In this document: one piece after another, positions 54,899-64,000 of the stretch
Layout of the letters: each line of letters begins with the position of its first letter
Position numbering within the stretch: position 1 is the stretch's first letter
Origin: Romanomermis culicivorax
Lineage: Eukaryota > Nematoda > Enoplea > Mermithida > Mermithidae
DNA length: 64,000 nucleotides
Direction of reading: 5' to 3'
Assembly (NCBI GenBank): GCA_963922205.1
Contig: CAWUHX010000011.1
Span: forward strand, 1,287,249-1,351,248
Translations under genes and position numbers: made by a program
Notes under the pieces: generated by a model
The model's database searches: none
What the model was told of the DNA's origin: nothing
What the model saw: only the letters and a program-made list of their open reading frames with translations

Positions 54899-56589
54899 TA
54901 TGCCTGAAGGTTTCTCAAAAATTAGGGAAGTTGAAATGCCAAGTAAGAAGAATTTGCCCAATTCTGGAATAAGTTACGATATTGCTGATCCATTTATGGC
55001 AATGATTCCAATCCCTTATTGTGATCAACTGCCATTGAATTATGATTATTATCCCCATCAAAAATCGCCAAATTACCATGGATTTGATTAGGATTGGTGC
55101 CAGAAAATTGATCAAAATATGGAGAAGATGCAATCGATGATCAAATCATTATTTGTCATATTGTCCAAGATCAATTGCAACAAATGTCAGGAATCAATGG
55201 TGAGTGGTGAACATCTGAGTTCAGTAGTTCTGGGTCAGGATGACCTGCTAGCAGGAGTGTGGCAGAAAATTTGCCAATGATGTCTGTGGAAACAATTGCT
55301 GATGACCAAAAGTTGCAGCAGTCCAGAGTAGATGAGTCAGTGCAAAAAGTCATGGTATTGTCTAATACTGCTTCCTCCACTGTTATTATGAAAAAACCTC
55401 AAGTGAAAACCAAATCAGCCAAAAAGCTGAATGCTATACAGTGAGAGAAAATTTTCATGAAACAAGCGATAACAACAAGATCAAGTCAGTAACAAGAAAG
55501 CTAGAAATAGAAAGCATAGATCCAGGAAGGCCAAATGAGATATATCAGATTCTGATGAATCTGATTCCTCATTTGATGGAATTGAGCTTACTGTTTCAGA
55601 TATAGCTATAGCTGTTGAACCAAAGTTACTACTTGATGACACAACAGAGCCACAAGTAGTCAGTTTTCTGAAAGGGCTAGAAGGAGAATTTCTGCTGAAT
55701 ACCCCAGATAGGATGAAAATTGCAGCACTACGAAGACTTTCCAAAAGTGTAGGACAGAGTATAATCAAACACTGTACTTCTTCCAATATTGCCAGAAAGA
55801 AAATCATTCAAGTGTATGCACCAGGATACAATATGGGATGCAGAAGAGAAAACTAGGTAATATTGAAATGAAACCTGATGAACATTCAGTTCAATTCCCC
55901 ATGAGAATTAGTGAGTTGGTAGAAGCCATTTATGCTAATGAGTCAGAACCATTTAGAAATGGCTTGATCATTGAGTCATTCATGTATAAGTGTTCAGAAG
56001 AGTTACAGATGGAGTTGCAAGATCAGACTAATGAGTTTGAAAGGTGGCATGATCTTGCAGAATAAGTTTATAAGATTGAGAAGTGGAAAAGTCTTGCTTC
56101 AAAAATTTATGACCAAAAGAATGTTTCAAGTGTGGCAAAGGAGAAGAAACAAGGAGGTGTAGCTACTGTCGACAGAAACAATTCGATTTACGCTCAAAAA
56201 AGGCAAAATCAAAGAAAAACTGATTGACAATAAGCTTCAGTGGATACTTCAAATGAGAATACCGCTATCCAGGGGATTCAAAAGCATATTCCTCAATCAG
56301 GAATGAACTTAGATGAACCTGACAGTGAATCTCTCATACTGAAGATATCTATATTGCTTCCCAAGATGATGCAAAGTTTTAAAAATTTGTGTGAGATGAC
56401 TATGGCTAACAGCCAAGCTTTAAAAGACTTGACTGCAACTGTTGAAGAGGGAAAAACCCTGAAACAACAAGGTAGGAAGGTCAGGAAGCCATACTGTAAT
56501 TACCATAGGAATTACTCCCATAATACATCAGACTGTCGAAGCCCGAATTTTATTAGGAACAGACAAAAGACAAAGTGGGAAAAAAATTA
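54899..56589 (+). pseudogene. Element E gag (broken)
   Basis: A first frame starts at the ATG near 54899 ('MPEGFSKIREVEM') and stops at 55089. Further frames continue to 55855 with 'VVSFLKGLEGEF' and 'ALRRLSKSVGQSI', which parallel the capsid core of elements A and C ('NFFACLEGTFKP'). Next comes 55838-56065 ('RISELVEAIYANESEPFR'). The last frame, 56240-56589, ends with a C-x2-H-x4-H-x4-C knuckle at 56494-56535. The frame changes at least three times. Confidence 0.65.
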
Positions 56590-56847
56590 GTAGAGACAGT
56601 AGATTTGGTTGTGGTATACAGTCTAAATGAACTGTAGGTAGTAATGCATCAAATGTTGAGAGAGCCAATCAAGTCAGATACCTTGGAAATACTGCAAATC
56701 GAGATGAATATCAATGGTGTGCAAATTTTCAGGAATTTATCAGACAAATGAAGCTCAATATTCAGCATATACAGCAAGCACTACCTGTGAGTCAAAATTT
56801 TAATTTCACTAGTCCTATTTCAAGGCTCTGAGCCTCAGGAGCAATCA

Positions 56848-57225
56848 GTGATATCTTCTGGGACAGATCTGAAAACTAATTGTGGTGAAAAAGTGATAGC
56901 TATGAAAGAAGACAACAGTGGAAGGAAGGAGCCAAAAGTGATAAACAGCATTATAGTACAGGATCAAATGCCACAGAGTGTTGAGGTGAAGGTGAAGAAT
57001 GTGGATGGGGTATTGTTAAAGAAGGAGAAGTGTAAATTCGAAGTTCACTTCAAGTCAGATTTGACTCTAACAGAAGAAGTTGAACACTTGAATGTGGTAA
57101 AACAACTTCAGAAGTTACAGGATCAGATGATTTTTGAAAGAACTGAGAATTGTGATTGGGAAATAAATCACCTCAAGGTCAATAAGGTATTCATGTTCAA
57201 AATGAAGTTTGATGGTGAAAGGTGA
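56848..57225 (+). CDS. Element E open frame after gag, unknown
   Basis: A 125-codon frame rich in Lys, Glu and Val with 'VEVKVKNVDGVLLKKEK' and 'VVKQLQKLQDQMIFE'. No D-T-G or other pol motif is present. It might be the remains of the Gag tail or protease linker. Not recognised. Confidence 0.35.
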   Translation: MISSGTDLKTNCGEKVIAMKEDNSGRKEPKVINSIIVQDQMPQSVEVKVKNVDGVLLKKEKCKFEVHFKSDLTLTEEVEHLNVVKQLQKLQDQMIFERTENCDWEINHLKVNKVFMFKMKFDGER

Positions 57226-59115
57226 TATGAATGCTAAAGGTGCCATAATGGTCCGGAAGGATGAACAGTGCCTTACCGCAGTTCATGTAGTTGATACGGT
57301 TGTTCAGTATATTTTTGTTCCTATTTCTGTATAGTTACAATTCAAAAGTTTTAAATATTTGTGGATCCAAAATCAATTTTTTTTTCATTTTCTTCCTCAA
57401 CTCACAAATTTTTCAGGATTGTCTTAGGGCCTTAATGTCATTATTAGAAATTTTTAGAAATATAGATTTTTTCCAAATTGAAAAATGAGTGAGTAATTTG
57501 CTCGATCATGGAGAAAATTGTATTGGACAAGCACATCAGGCAAGTCAGCCAAGATGTCGGCAATAAATCAATTTTTCTTTTCTATGCTGATAGTGAGTTG
57601 ATTTTTTGTAATTTTTTAGCAGGAAAAGTCAGTCCATTTTAGGTGCTATGGGAATGATGACTCCATGCTCATACTGCCTAATGGGTGACCAAAGGGCAAA
57701 TGAGAGACAAAGTGTATCAGATAGAATATGCTATGGACAAGTCTAGATGAAATTACAGAGTCAGGGGAGAAATGCTAGAACTTTAAATTTTGTCACTGAC
57801 CAAGCAATATGCATTGATACTATATATTTAAAGCCCTTGGTTTCAAATTTTCTCATTTTAAAATTGAACCCGAAAGAGGGTTCTATCTAAATCAATTTTC
57901 GGAACTCTGAGGCATGGAGTTGTCAATAGAATTTTGGGCAGATACACTGCAGAGTTGAGGGGTAAGAGTTTTGATCGAGTGTGGGTATCTGTAAAGGTGG
58001 CATTCTCCTTATTATCTTACTAGCCAACCAAATTCTGTGCCTATAGCACCTACCAATCACAATTTTCCCCTCTATTGAAGTAGTTGTTTATGGTTGGAAG
58101 GTGATGTGCATATGGCCATACAGATTTGAGTTAAATCTGAATGATAGTTATTCATGTTTATGGTGTCAAGCTGTAACTGCAGGTATACCTGTGAAGCAGC
58201 AATGACCCCATTTGTGACCAGATGATCCCATCAAACCAATAGGACTCTGCATGGCGACTATGGTTACTTAGGGAACTCGATGATTGGAGTGAAGTCTGGA
58301 TCACACAGAGTTTTGAATCCCTGGAGGGATAAACTGCTTATGTTGGAAGGTTGAAGTGTACATGGGAAAATAGGCTATGGAGCTAGAAATGGCATAACCA
58401 AGCTGAAAATAAGGTCACAGATACCAGGATACAGTAGCAGTTAAAAGGCGGTGGACAACAGCAGTAATTTAACTGCAACAATTTTGGTCAAAAAATTCAA
58501 ATTTTAATTTAATTTCATTCAACTCCTATTCAAAATTCATAAGTTTTCAAATCCAAATTTCAAAACACTTTTTGATTTGCTGTTGATCTTTTAAAATTGT
58601 TTTATGTGTACATCACACAATTATTTGTGATTTCAAAATATATTAAATACTTTTGTTGTTTTCTATTTGATTGTCTATTTTATTTAGATTTTTTAAACTG
58701 AAAAATGGTACCCACTACACTGGTGGAAAGGACAATAACAGCCCAATTGCGCAGAATATAAATGAACCTGCTACCAAAGACACTCCACATCACTCAATGG
58801 GACGAAATGATCAAGTGTGGAGGAAGGTACTCAGGAGCCCCAAGGCATGCTGGTGGAGCCAGAGAAAGTGAAGCCGACATGGAGTCATTGATCCATCAGG
58901 TGCTAGATCAATGTTTGATCATGCTACAGCGTCCCAGTGGGCACCTCATAAAAAGACTTGACATTGGAGGTAGTCGTGACCCATACACTCTTCGGGGTCT
59001 GGTCATAATCTTTTATGGAGTTGCCATCCAGTAGAAGGTCACACCTTAAAAGGTAAAAGTCCTGCTCATTGTTTCCTTCTTCACCTCCTGTTGGTCAGTT
59101 TCATGGCCAGAGGGA
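57226..59115 (+). other. Element E non-coding 3' internal region
   Basis: AT-rich with only short incidental frames. No reverse transcriptase, RNase H or integrase motif could be read in any frame. The purine run 'gccagaggga' lies just before the 3' LTR. Confidence 0.5.
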
Positions 59116-59675
59116 TGTAGGGGATACACCTACGGTAGCAGGCATCCCATTCATGCAAATGATGAAGATGGCTAGAATGTGTCATTACATAGACATGACT
59201 GCCTTTAAAAGGCAATATGTGGCATGTTAGGATCATTCTCTCATAATTTATGTTTATTTTGCGTTAGCCACTTGACCACCATTATTTTGTTATTGTCATT
59301 TTTACGCCAATAAAGTGGGATGGCCAATCAGTATTTGTTTATCGATTGTTTAGTGGCAATCCAATTTTATATTGGGCCACCTATATTATGCTACAGCAGC
59401 ATCACACATTCCTGACTTTTATGAGAGCCATTGGGTAAGATTCTCTGGAGTACTCTGGTAGTTTTTCAGGTGCAAGCTGCTGGATTCCAGTTGCTGAATA
59501 GGGACTGAAGGTTGTGTTTAGGTCTGATAAAGAACAGATGCACTGTATCAGCCTTCACCAATAGGAAGCTCATTTGAGTGACCTAGGGTAGCAAGTTTGG
59601 TGCAAGCCAAAAGACTCTTCAGTCATATTGTTGACATCTTCAGACCAAAGCAGAGAGAGATCTCTGAACATAACT
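59116..59675 (+). repeat. Element E 3' LTR (560 bp)
   Basis: Pair of 54284-54841. It starts 'tgtaggggatacac' and ends 'aacataact', with the last base changed. Confidence 0.87.
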
Positions 59676-60780
59676 AAAATTTTTGCATAACATTTTCCAG
59701 TATCAAAACCCTTGTGGAAGTTTGTACCCCCATGTCCCCTCTCCCACTTCCAACTGTGTTAAACATTTTTTACTGAATTTGGTGCGTCAACATCAACTGT
59801 GGGAAAGTGGCACATAAAATCCCATTCAGTTTTGTAGAAAAAAAGCTACAGCACAAAGACTTCTAAGAACTAAATCGATTGTGGAAGATACGTTTTATTC
59901 ACTCATTTTATATAACATATCTTATAGAATTTACTCCATTAGTTCTATTGATTACAAGCTATAAACAAATTTATTCTATTTTATTTAACTATTCAACAAA
60001 ATAGCATCATTCAAAGTTCTTCGATTTAAACTAAAATTGCAGAAAGAGCACTTTTTACGGGATTGCAGATGGGAAGCAATTTCACCCATCCCTGTCACTT
60101 CTGTCCTGCTTTCAAAAAAGTCGTACTGTTGCCGTGGGAGTGCCATTAGAGTCAGGGAGAACTGGGTACAAGATATGGCCCACACCCCCAATAGAAGCAT
60201 GGCTGAAAGCCATTTTCAGATTGGTGCCCAATGACTATAACCAAGGCCCAGTTGCACTAAAGGGGTCTGAGCTCAAGCTCAAGGTAATCTTGAACAAAAA
60301 AGTGAATCGGCTTGATCTCAAGTTTGGTATAATTTGGATATCATCAGGATTATAATGACTTCAATATCGATATTATCACCAGCTAGAGCTGTCGGGTTGC
60401 ACTAACATTTTGGCATAATTTTCTTATCTCTAAAGCGAATAAATATGAAAGCTTCTGTGATTCCCAAACTCGAACTTAAACCTCAGTATTAGTTAATCCT
60501 GAAATGATTGTTGTTTGTGCATTGGAAGAGAAAAATTTGGACATTGCGATTAGGTCAACCTCAGGATCATCAATTTAATCCCGATGTTGAGATTATCCTC
60601 ATGTTGGGTTAGTGCAACCAACCTCAGGTTTCATTTTTAGCTAGTGTGAGAGGCACGAGTTTTAAATTGGTCCAGAGTTAGAATGCTGTTGGTTCACCGT
60701 TTCTTTACATTTGAAATCATGTGCATATAGTTTTCATATAGAAAAATTTTACTGTAGTTTATGCGAGGGGAAGGACAAAA
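59676..60780. other. Interior of the foldback element
   Basis: No coding motif recognised. Frames near 60037-60355 overlap and look incidental. The interior contains a MITE-like unit at 60251-60618. Confidence 0.4.
60251..60618. mobile_element. MITE-like unit with GTTGCACTAA inverted ends
   Basis: GTTGCACTAA at 60251-60260 is the reverse complement of TTAGTGCAAC at 60609-60618. A second copy of the word (GTTGCACTAAC) lies at about 60394, so the true left end is ambiguous. It has no coding content. Short ends of this type are common in small non-autonomous DNA transposons. Confidence 0.4.
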
Positions 60781-60985
60781 TGCTCGACGCTGCAGAATAT
60801 ACTTTTTCACAGACATGGAAAATTTTTTTGAGAAGGAATGAAAATCCAATATAAAGAAAGTGAATTTTTTTCCAATTTTAACCCAACTTCAACCTCTCAA
60901 AAATCTAGTCCACTTCTTTTTCTGGCATGGCAGAAGCATATTCTTATTTTTTCTGCCCCATTAGGGCATTTTCTAACAAACTAGT
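60781..60985 (-). repeat. Right inverted terminal repeat of the foldback element
   Basis: Reverse complement of 53961-54168. Confidence 0.8.
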
Positions 60986-61200
60986 AACCAATATTATTAG
61001 TTCCAATATGGTAATAAATATTATGTCCATTAGTTTTCATTATATAAACGTTTCCATAAATTTTTAGAACTGATATTATTAGTGTTGGTAATAAATATTA
61101 CTCCATTATTTTCTGTTGCACAAGGCACTGATAAAAATGATTAATATTATTGGTAATATTTATTAGTAGGTCGCATTTTTTATGTGTTTGATTTCCTGAT
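60986..61200. repeat. AT-rich repeats with palindromic words
   Basis: The words 'gatattattagt', 'ggtaataaatatta' and their inverse 'taatattattggtaatattt' recur two to three times. A small foldback unit or hairpin is possible. Confidence 0.4.
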
Positions 61201-61247
61201 TTTGCTTGTTTTGCACTGTTCTTTTGAAAATTTAGCAAATTTCACTC

Positions 61248-61687
61248 ATGCCAAAAGATGACGAGCAAAAATTATTGTTGTTAAAAAGGATTGAAGGGTC
61301 CATGTATATTCTTTTTGCAAAATTCGATGAAAAAACTACGGCCAGTGATAAGCAGCAAGAATGGCAAAAGATCAAAGATAATGGAATTAGCATTGGAATG
61401 GCTAATTCACAAGATAAAAAGTGGGATTATTTATGGTATGCCACGTGGCCGAATATTCGAATAACAACTTTGAAAATAATCAACAAATTTAGAAAAACAG
61501 GCAGTTCTTGTGGAAAAGAAGCAATACTTACCAAAATTGATAATGCTGTTTTAGACATTCTGGGATCTGAATCAGCATCTGTGAAAGGAATACCTGTTAC
61601 CGAGTCAAATTTTGATGTAGATTTTGAGACTTCTGAAAAATTTAGGCATGTGGACGTGGATCATTTGTATCAAATGACAATTCAGAT
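61248..61687 (+). CDS. Myb/SANT-like DNA-binding protein, exon 1
   Basis: The ATG at 61248 opens 146 codons that end at a GTAAGT donor (61688). The N-terminal part has 'ILFAKFDEKTTASDKQQEW', 'WDYLWYATWPNIRITTLK' and 'FRKTGSSCGKEAILTKIDN', then 'AVLDILGSESASVKGIPV'. The Trp/aromatic spacing and following segment are typical of the Myb/SANT-like DNA-binding proteins found with animal DNA transposons, notably of the Harbinger/PIF group, and of host genes derived from them. No transposase partner is visible in the window. It appears intact. Confidence 0.6.
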
Positions 61688-61909
61688 GTAAGTATAACTC
61701 GTATTTTCTAAATTGTCTACTTATTCGAAAAAAAATGAAAAATCAATCGTATTTTAAAGTTTTGCCAATTTTTCAACTTGTTGAGAATTTGGCAGTAACT
61801 TGTCAGAGATAATAACAAATTAGTTTTTGCATAAAAGATATAGGAAAATAAGTAGTTGCCGATTTATATTATTATTTTATAGCATCGATTTTACATTCAC
61901 TGTTCCTAG
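61688..61909 (+). other. Intron of the Myb/SANT-like gene (222 bp)
   Basis: It begins GTAAGTAT and ends 'ttcctag'. The acceptor at 61909 restores the frame (phase 2) and gives 'NDSDWSSFAPKK', a block usual after the SANT part in this family. Confidence 0.5.
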
Positions 61910-62139
61910 GGCCAGAAATGATTCTGATTGGTCAAGCTTTGCCCCTAAAAAAAAGTCACTTTTCTTCCTTTCAGTGTGCCGAAATTAGTAATAACAAAAT
62001 AGAAATCGATGGTATGAAAGTAATGAAATTGAAGTTGCAAATTGATCAAACTGGACTTGAGAATGAAAATTTGTGCATTAGAAACTGGCGCCTGATTGGT
62101 GAAGAAGAGAAGCGTATCAATACCCTGACTGGTCAGTAG
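61910..62139 (+). pseudogene. Myb/SANT-like protein, exon 2 with frameshift
   Basis: After 'SSFAPKKK' the spliced frame runs into a stop near 61985. Another phase continues 'CAEISNNKIEIDGMKVMKL' and 'ENENLCIRNWRLIGEEEKR', a coiled-coil end usual for such proteins, up to the stop at 62139. One base lost or gained in the A-run at about 61947-61954 explains the shift. Confidence 0.45.
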
Positions 62140-62219
62140 TAAGGCCGGCCCGTATAAGTCATATGGTTAAGGATACCCCTATCTTTCGTGTACGACCTAT
62201 TATTTGTCATTTTTGGTCG

Positions 62220-62338
62220 ATTTATAGGTCATACAGTAAACATATACGGTCGACTTTTGGCCGATCTATAGGTCCTACAGTAAACATATACGGTCAATTT
62301 CTTCGTCCATTTATAGGTCATACAGTAAAGGATACAGG
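62220..62338. repeat. Tandem repeat, ~45-bp unit, about 2.7 copies
   Basis: Units start at 62220, 62264 and 62309, each with 'tataggtc', 'tacagtaaa' and, in the first two, 'catatacggtc'. Confidence 0.8.
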
Positions 62339-63049
62339 TTATAGAGTTGCCGTAATAGTAGAATTACATTAATTTCTCAATTATGGTGATAGTGGAATTA
62401 TGGTAATAGGTGTGTTACTGTGAATGGAAAAGGAAAATCAATGATGAACCGAAAATGGAAAAAGGGAAACTAAAATGAACAAAAAATGAAAAAGGAATAA
62501 AAAGAGATTGTGTGTGAAAATGGCTTCCCCGGTGGGCAGAGGAAGCCTTTCAAAAATTTGCACCCCCAGATCCCCTTTGACAAAAGGGCGCCACCTGCAG
62601 GCGTAAATATGTTCAGAGGTCCCATTCCTGAATGATCATTCAAGTCAATAAATGTCAGAATGATCAAATTGGTCATTAATTGTCTGTTTAATGAGTAAAA
62701 TGTCGAGAGAGTCAATATGCGATGAAACATTATCCTTACGGGTGCATGCGTATAAAGTTTGATTGTCTGCCAAAAATGAACAAGATGGTCTTTTATAAAA
62801 AGTGACCAGAGCGAGCTGGCCATAAAAATCATGTAGAAAATTTGGAGAGTAGAAAAATCTTTACATATCAAAAAGAAAAAATTTTTAATTCGATGAAGCA
62901 TTCTAGTTTATTGTAAAAATCATTTAGTCCAACCATAAGGAAATGTTCAAAAATTATGTTTCAAAATACGTTTATCATATACTACACGAAATTTTTTCAA
63001 AGTTTTACGAGTAACAACTTCACGATCTTGTTGATGCTCAATACGAAGA
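62339..63049. other. Intergenic DNA, nothing recognised
   Basis: AT-rich. A 143-codon antisense frame at 62470-62901 shows no family motif and is judged incidental. Confidence 0.4.
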
Positions 63050-63631
63050 CTATGTACATTTACTTCTTCTTTCCCATTGTTTTTTCAAAGGCAAAAACCA
63101 TTCGACGAAGCAAATAAAAATTAACTTTTTCATAGTATCTGATGACAAAGTGATACGGCGGACTTTAATTGCATGACGGTATTGGTCTGTAGATGGACTG
63201 TACAACCTGTAAGCATAATTTTTAGGACCTCCACTGACGAATTTGTTAACATAAGATCCAGGACCATATTCACGTAACTCGTCCGTCATTTCACCAAGGC
63301 ACCAACCAGTGGGTACCTCATATTGTTGTTTGTCAACTGTTGACAGGTAAATAATACTGTACGTGTCAAAATACAATACTCGACTTTTTAATCGCTCAAT
63401 GTAAGAATATAACTTTAGTCGAGTTTGAGCTGACATATAAGCTCCAGTAATGGCGTTAGTATTCCCCATGACTTCAGCAAAATCATCATGTTGACAATAT
63501 GTTGTTGACACCAATTGTTTGTTGATTAGTCTAACATTTTTAATAATATTGACCACATTCATCACAAGCTCAAAATATTCTTTGGGTGCATTGTGGATAA
63601 CAGTCTTATCCATTTTGTTTGGCTGACCAAA
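63050..63631 (-). pseudogene. Polinton-like DNA polymerase B, C-terminal exon
   Basis: The minus-strand exon starts after an acceptor 'TTTTTTAG' and reads 'FGQPNKMDKTVIHNAP', then 'NTNAITGAYMSAQTRLKLY', then 'VLYFDTYSIIYL', then 'GEMTDELREYGPGSYVNKF' and 'GGPKNYAYRLY'. This is the palm end of a protein-primed family B polymerase as found in Polinton/Maverick elements. The catalytic 'YxDTDS' reads YFDTYS, so the second Asp is Tyr and activity is unlikely. The C-terminal stop lies at about 63050. Confidence 0.85.
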
Positions 63632-63681
63632 CTAAAAAACATAAAATAATTAAATAAAACACAAAAACTATGCAAAGTTAC
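63632..63681 (-). other. Intron (50 bp) in the polymerase B gene
   Basis: On the minus strand GTAACTTT...TTTTTTAG. Joining its sides restores 'NSFWGK' to 'FGQ', the conserved motif B junction. Confidence 0.8.
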
Positions 63682-63846
63682 CTTTCCCCAGAAAGAATTT
63701 AGCGTTAATTTCGCCAAAGCCCACTTTCCAGGATTTTTTGAAATTTTTGAAGGATTCAATGAAATATTCTCATGACTTTAGACCTCCACCTCGTATTCAC
63801 GTTTTTGCTCAGCTGTCTGAGCTCTAGCAGGGTAACCTTCACTCTC
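63682..63846 (-). pseudogene. Polinton-like DNA polymerase B, middle exon
   Basis: It reads 'ESEGYPARAQTAEQKREYE', has a stop TAA in frame, then 'NPSKISKNPGKWALAKLTL' and 'NSFWGK', the motif B of protein-primed polymerases. The stop shows decay. Confidence 0.82.
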
Positions 63847-63897
63847 CTATAAAAATTACAATCAAATTCTGTCACATTTACATAATATAAAACTTAC
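63847..63897 (-). other. Intron (51 bp) in the polymerase B gene
   Basis: On the minus strand it begins GTAAGTTT and ends TTTTTATAG. Both borders are phase 0. Confidence 0.75.
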
Positions 63898-64000
63898 TAG
63901 TTCCATTTTCATGAAAGTGTTGATGTATTGAGTGAATAAACCACCATTGGGATTTCTGGTTGGATGATATTGCTCAATATTATCATAATGCCAAACCTCA
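63898..64000 (-). CDS. Polinton-like DNA polymerase B, partial upstream exon (continues beyond the window)
   Basis: It reads 'EVWHYDNIEQYHPTRNP' and 'GGLFTQYINTFMKMEL', the block that precedes motif B in this family. It is open to the window edge. Confidence 0.78.

Larger units (their letters stand above)
54284..59675 (+). mobile_element. Element E: non-autonomous LTR retrotransposon (gag only)
   Basis: LTRs lie at 54284-54841 and 59116-59675. The internal 4.3 kb carries gag-like frames related to elements A, C and D, but no protease, reverse transcriptase or integrase. The flanks are A-rich (AAAA each side), which fits a 4-bp duplication but is not diagnostic. It inserted into the foldback element. 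It probably depended on a related full-length Ty3/Gypsy element. Confidence 0.8.
53961..60985. mobile_element. Foldback-type DNA element with ~205-bp inverted ends, hosting element E
   Basis: 53961-54168 and 60781-60985 are inverted copies of one another, close to 90% by eye. Shared words are 'actagtttgttagaaaatgc', 'gccatgccagaaaaagaagt' and 'ttctttatattggattttca'. Without element E the unit is about 1.6 kb. No transposase frame was seen in the interior. No clear target duplication was found next to the outer ends. Confidence 0.65.

Noticed and set aside
62470-62901. A 143-codon minus-strand frame
   Set aside because: Hydrophobic, AT-driven composition without motifs, and no upstream splice or start context.

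Overview
The window is a repeat-dense stretch of an animal nuclear genome, probably an invertebrate. The taxon cannot be fixed from the sequence. The evidence is AT-rich DNA with short GT-AG introns, several full-length Ty3/Gypsy LTR retrotransposons nested in one another, a tandem satellite, a Polinton-type protein-primed DNA polymerase B, a Myb/SANT-like transposon-type protein and foldback/MITE sequences. No bacterial operons, tRNAs, rRNAs or CRISPR were seen, and no clearly intact single-copy host gene.

Layout. 1-3133: old intergenic DNA with a MULE-like transposase relic. 3134-25808: element B, a plus-strand Ty3/Gypsy element of about 9.15 kb, whose 5' LTR was split by element A (3807-17326, 13.5 kb, plus strand, 4-bp duplication ATTT). 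25809-28600: unassigned DNA and a ~97-bp satellite. 28601-53550: element D, a minus-strand Ty3/Gypsy element of about 14.06 kb once its insertions are removed. It sits in the satellite with a CACA target duplication. It contains a later full-length element C (32159-41931, CCTT duplication) and two solo LTRs of another family (42570-43123, AACA; 52244-52796, TGCG/TGGG). 53551-53790: satellite again. 53961-60985: a foldback DNA element with ~205-bp inverted ends that hosts a gag-only LTR element E (54284-59675). 61248-62139: a Myb/SANT-like gene. 63050-64000: the C-terminal part of a Polinton-like DNA polymerase B on the minus strand, with ~50-bp introns.

The most unusual content lies downstream of pol in elements A and D, where an env gene would normally sit. 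Both carry a very large accessory locus (A: ~4.3 kb, roughly 1,400 codons) that begins with a small ATG exon and a GT-AG intron. The spliced reading is in frame in A. Its N-terminal third reads as a DEDDy 3'-5' exonuclease of the RNase D/WRN/EXD type: DxE in motif I, an Asp in motif II and Y-x3-D in motif III. The rest is an unrecognised domain, a coiled coil, another unrecognised domain, an RS-like charged stretch and a Pro/Gln-rich tail. A and D are very diverged in gag-pol but share the order of these parts. Element C belongs to A's family, keeps part of the intron sequence, yet lacks almost the whole locus. A, C, D and E also share a variant Gag knuckle, C-x2-H-x4-H-x4-C.

All the elements are decayed by stops and frameshifts. 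The least damaged is C, with nearly identical LTRs and pol open except for a few in-frame stops. Insertion order from nesting: D and B first; then A into B, and the solo-LTR elements and C into D; E into the foldback element.
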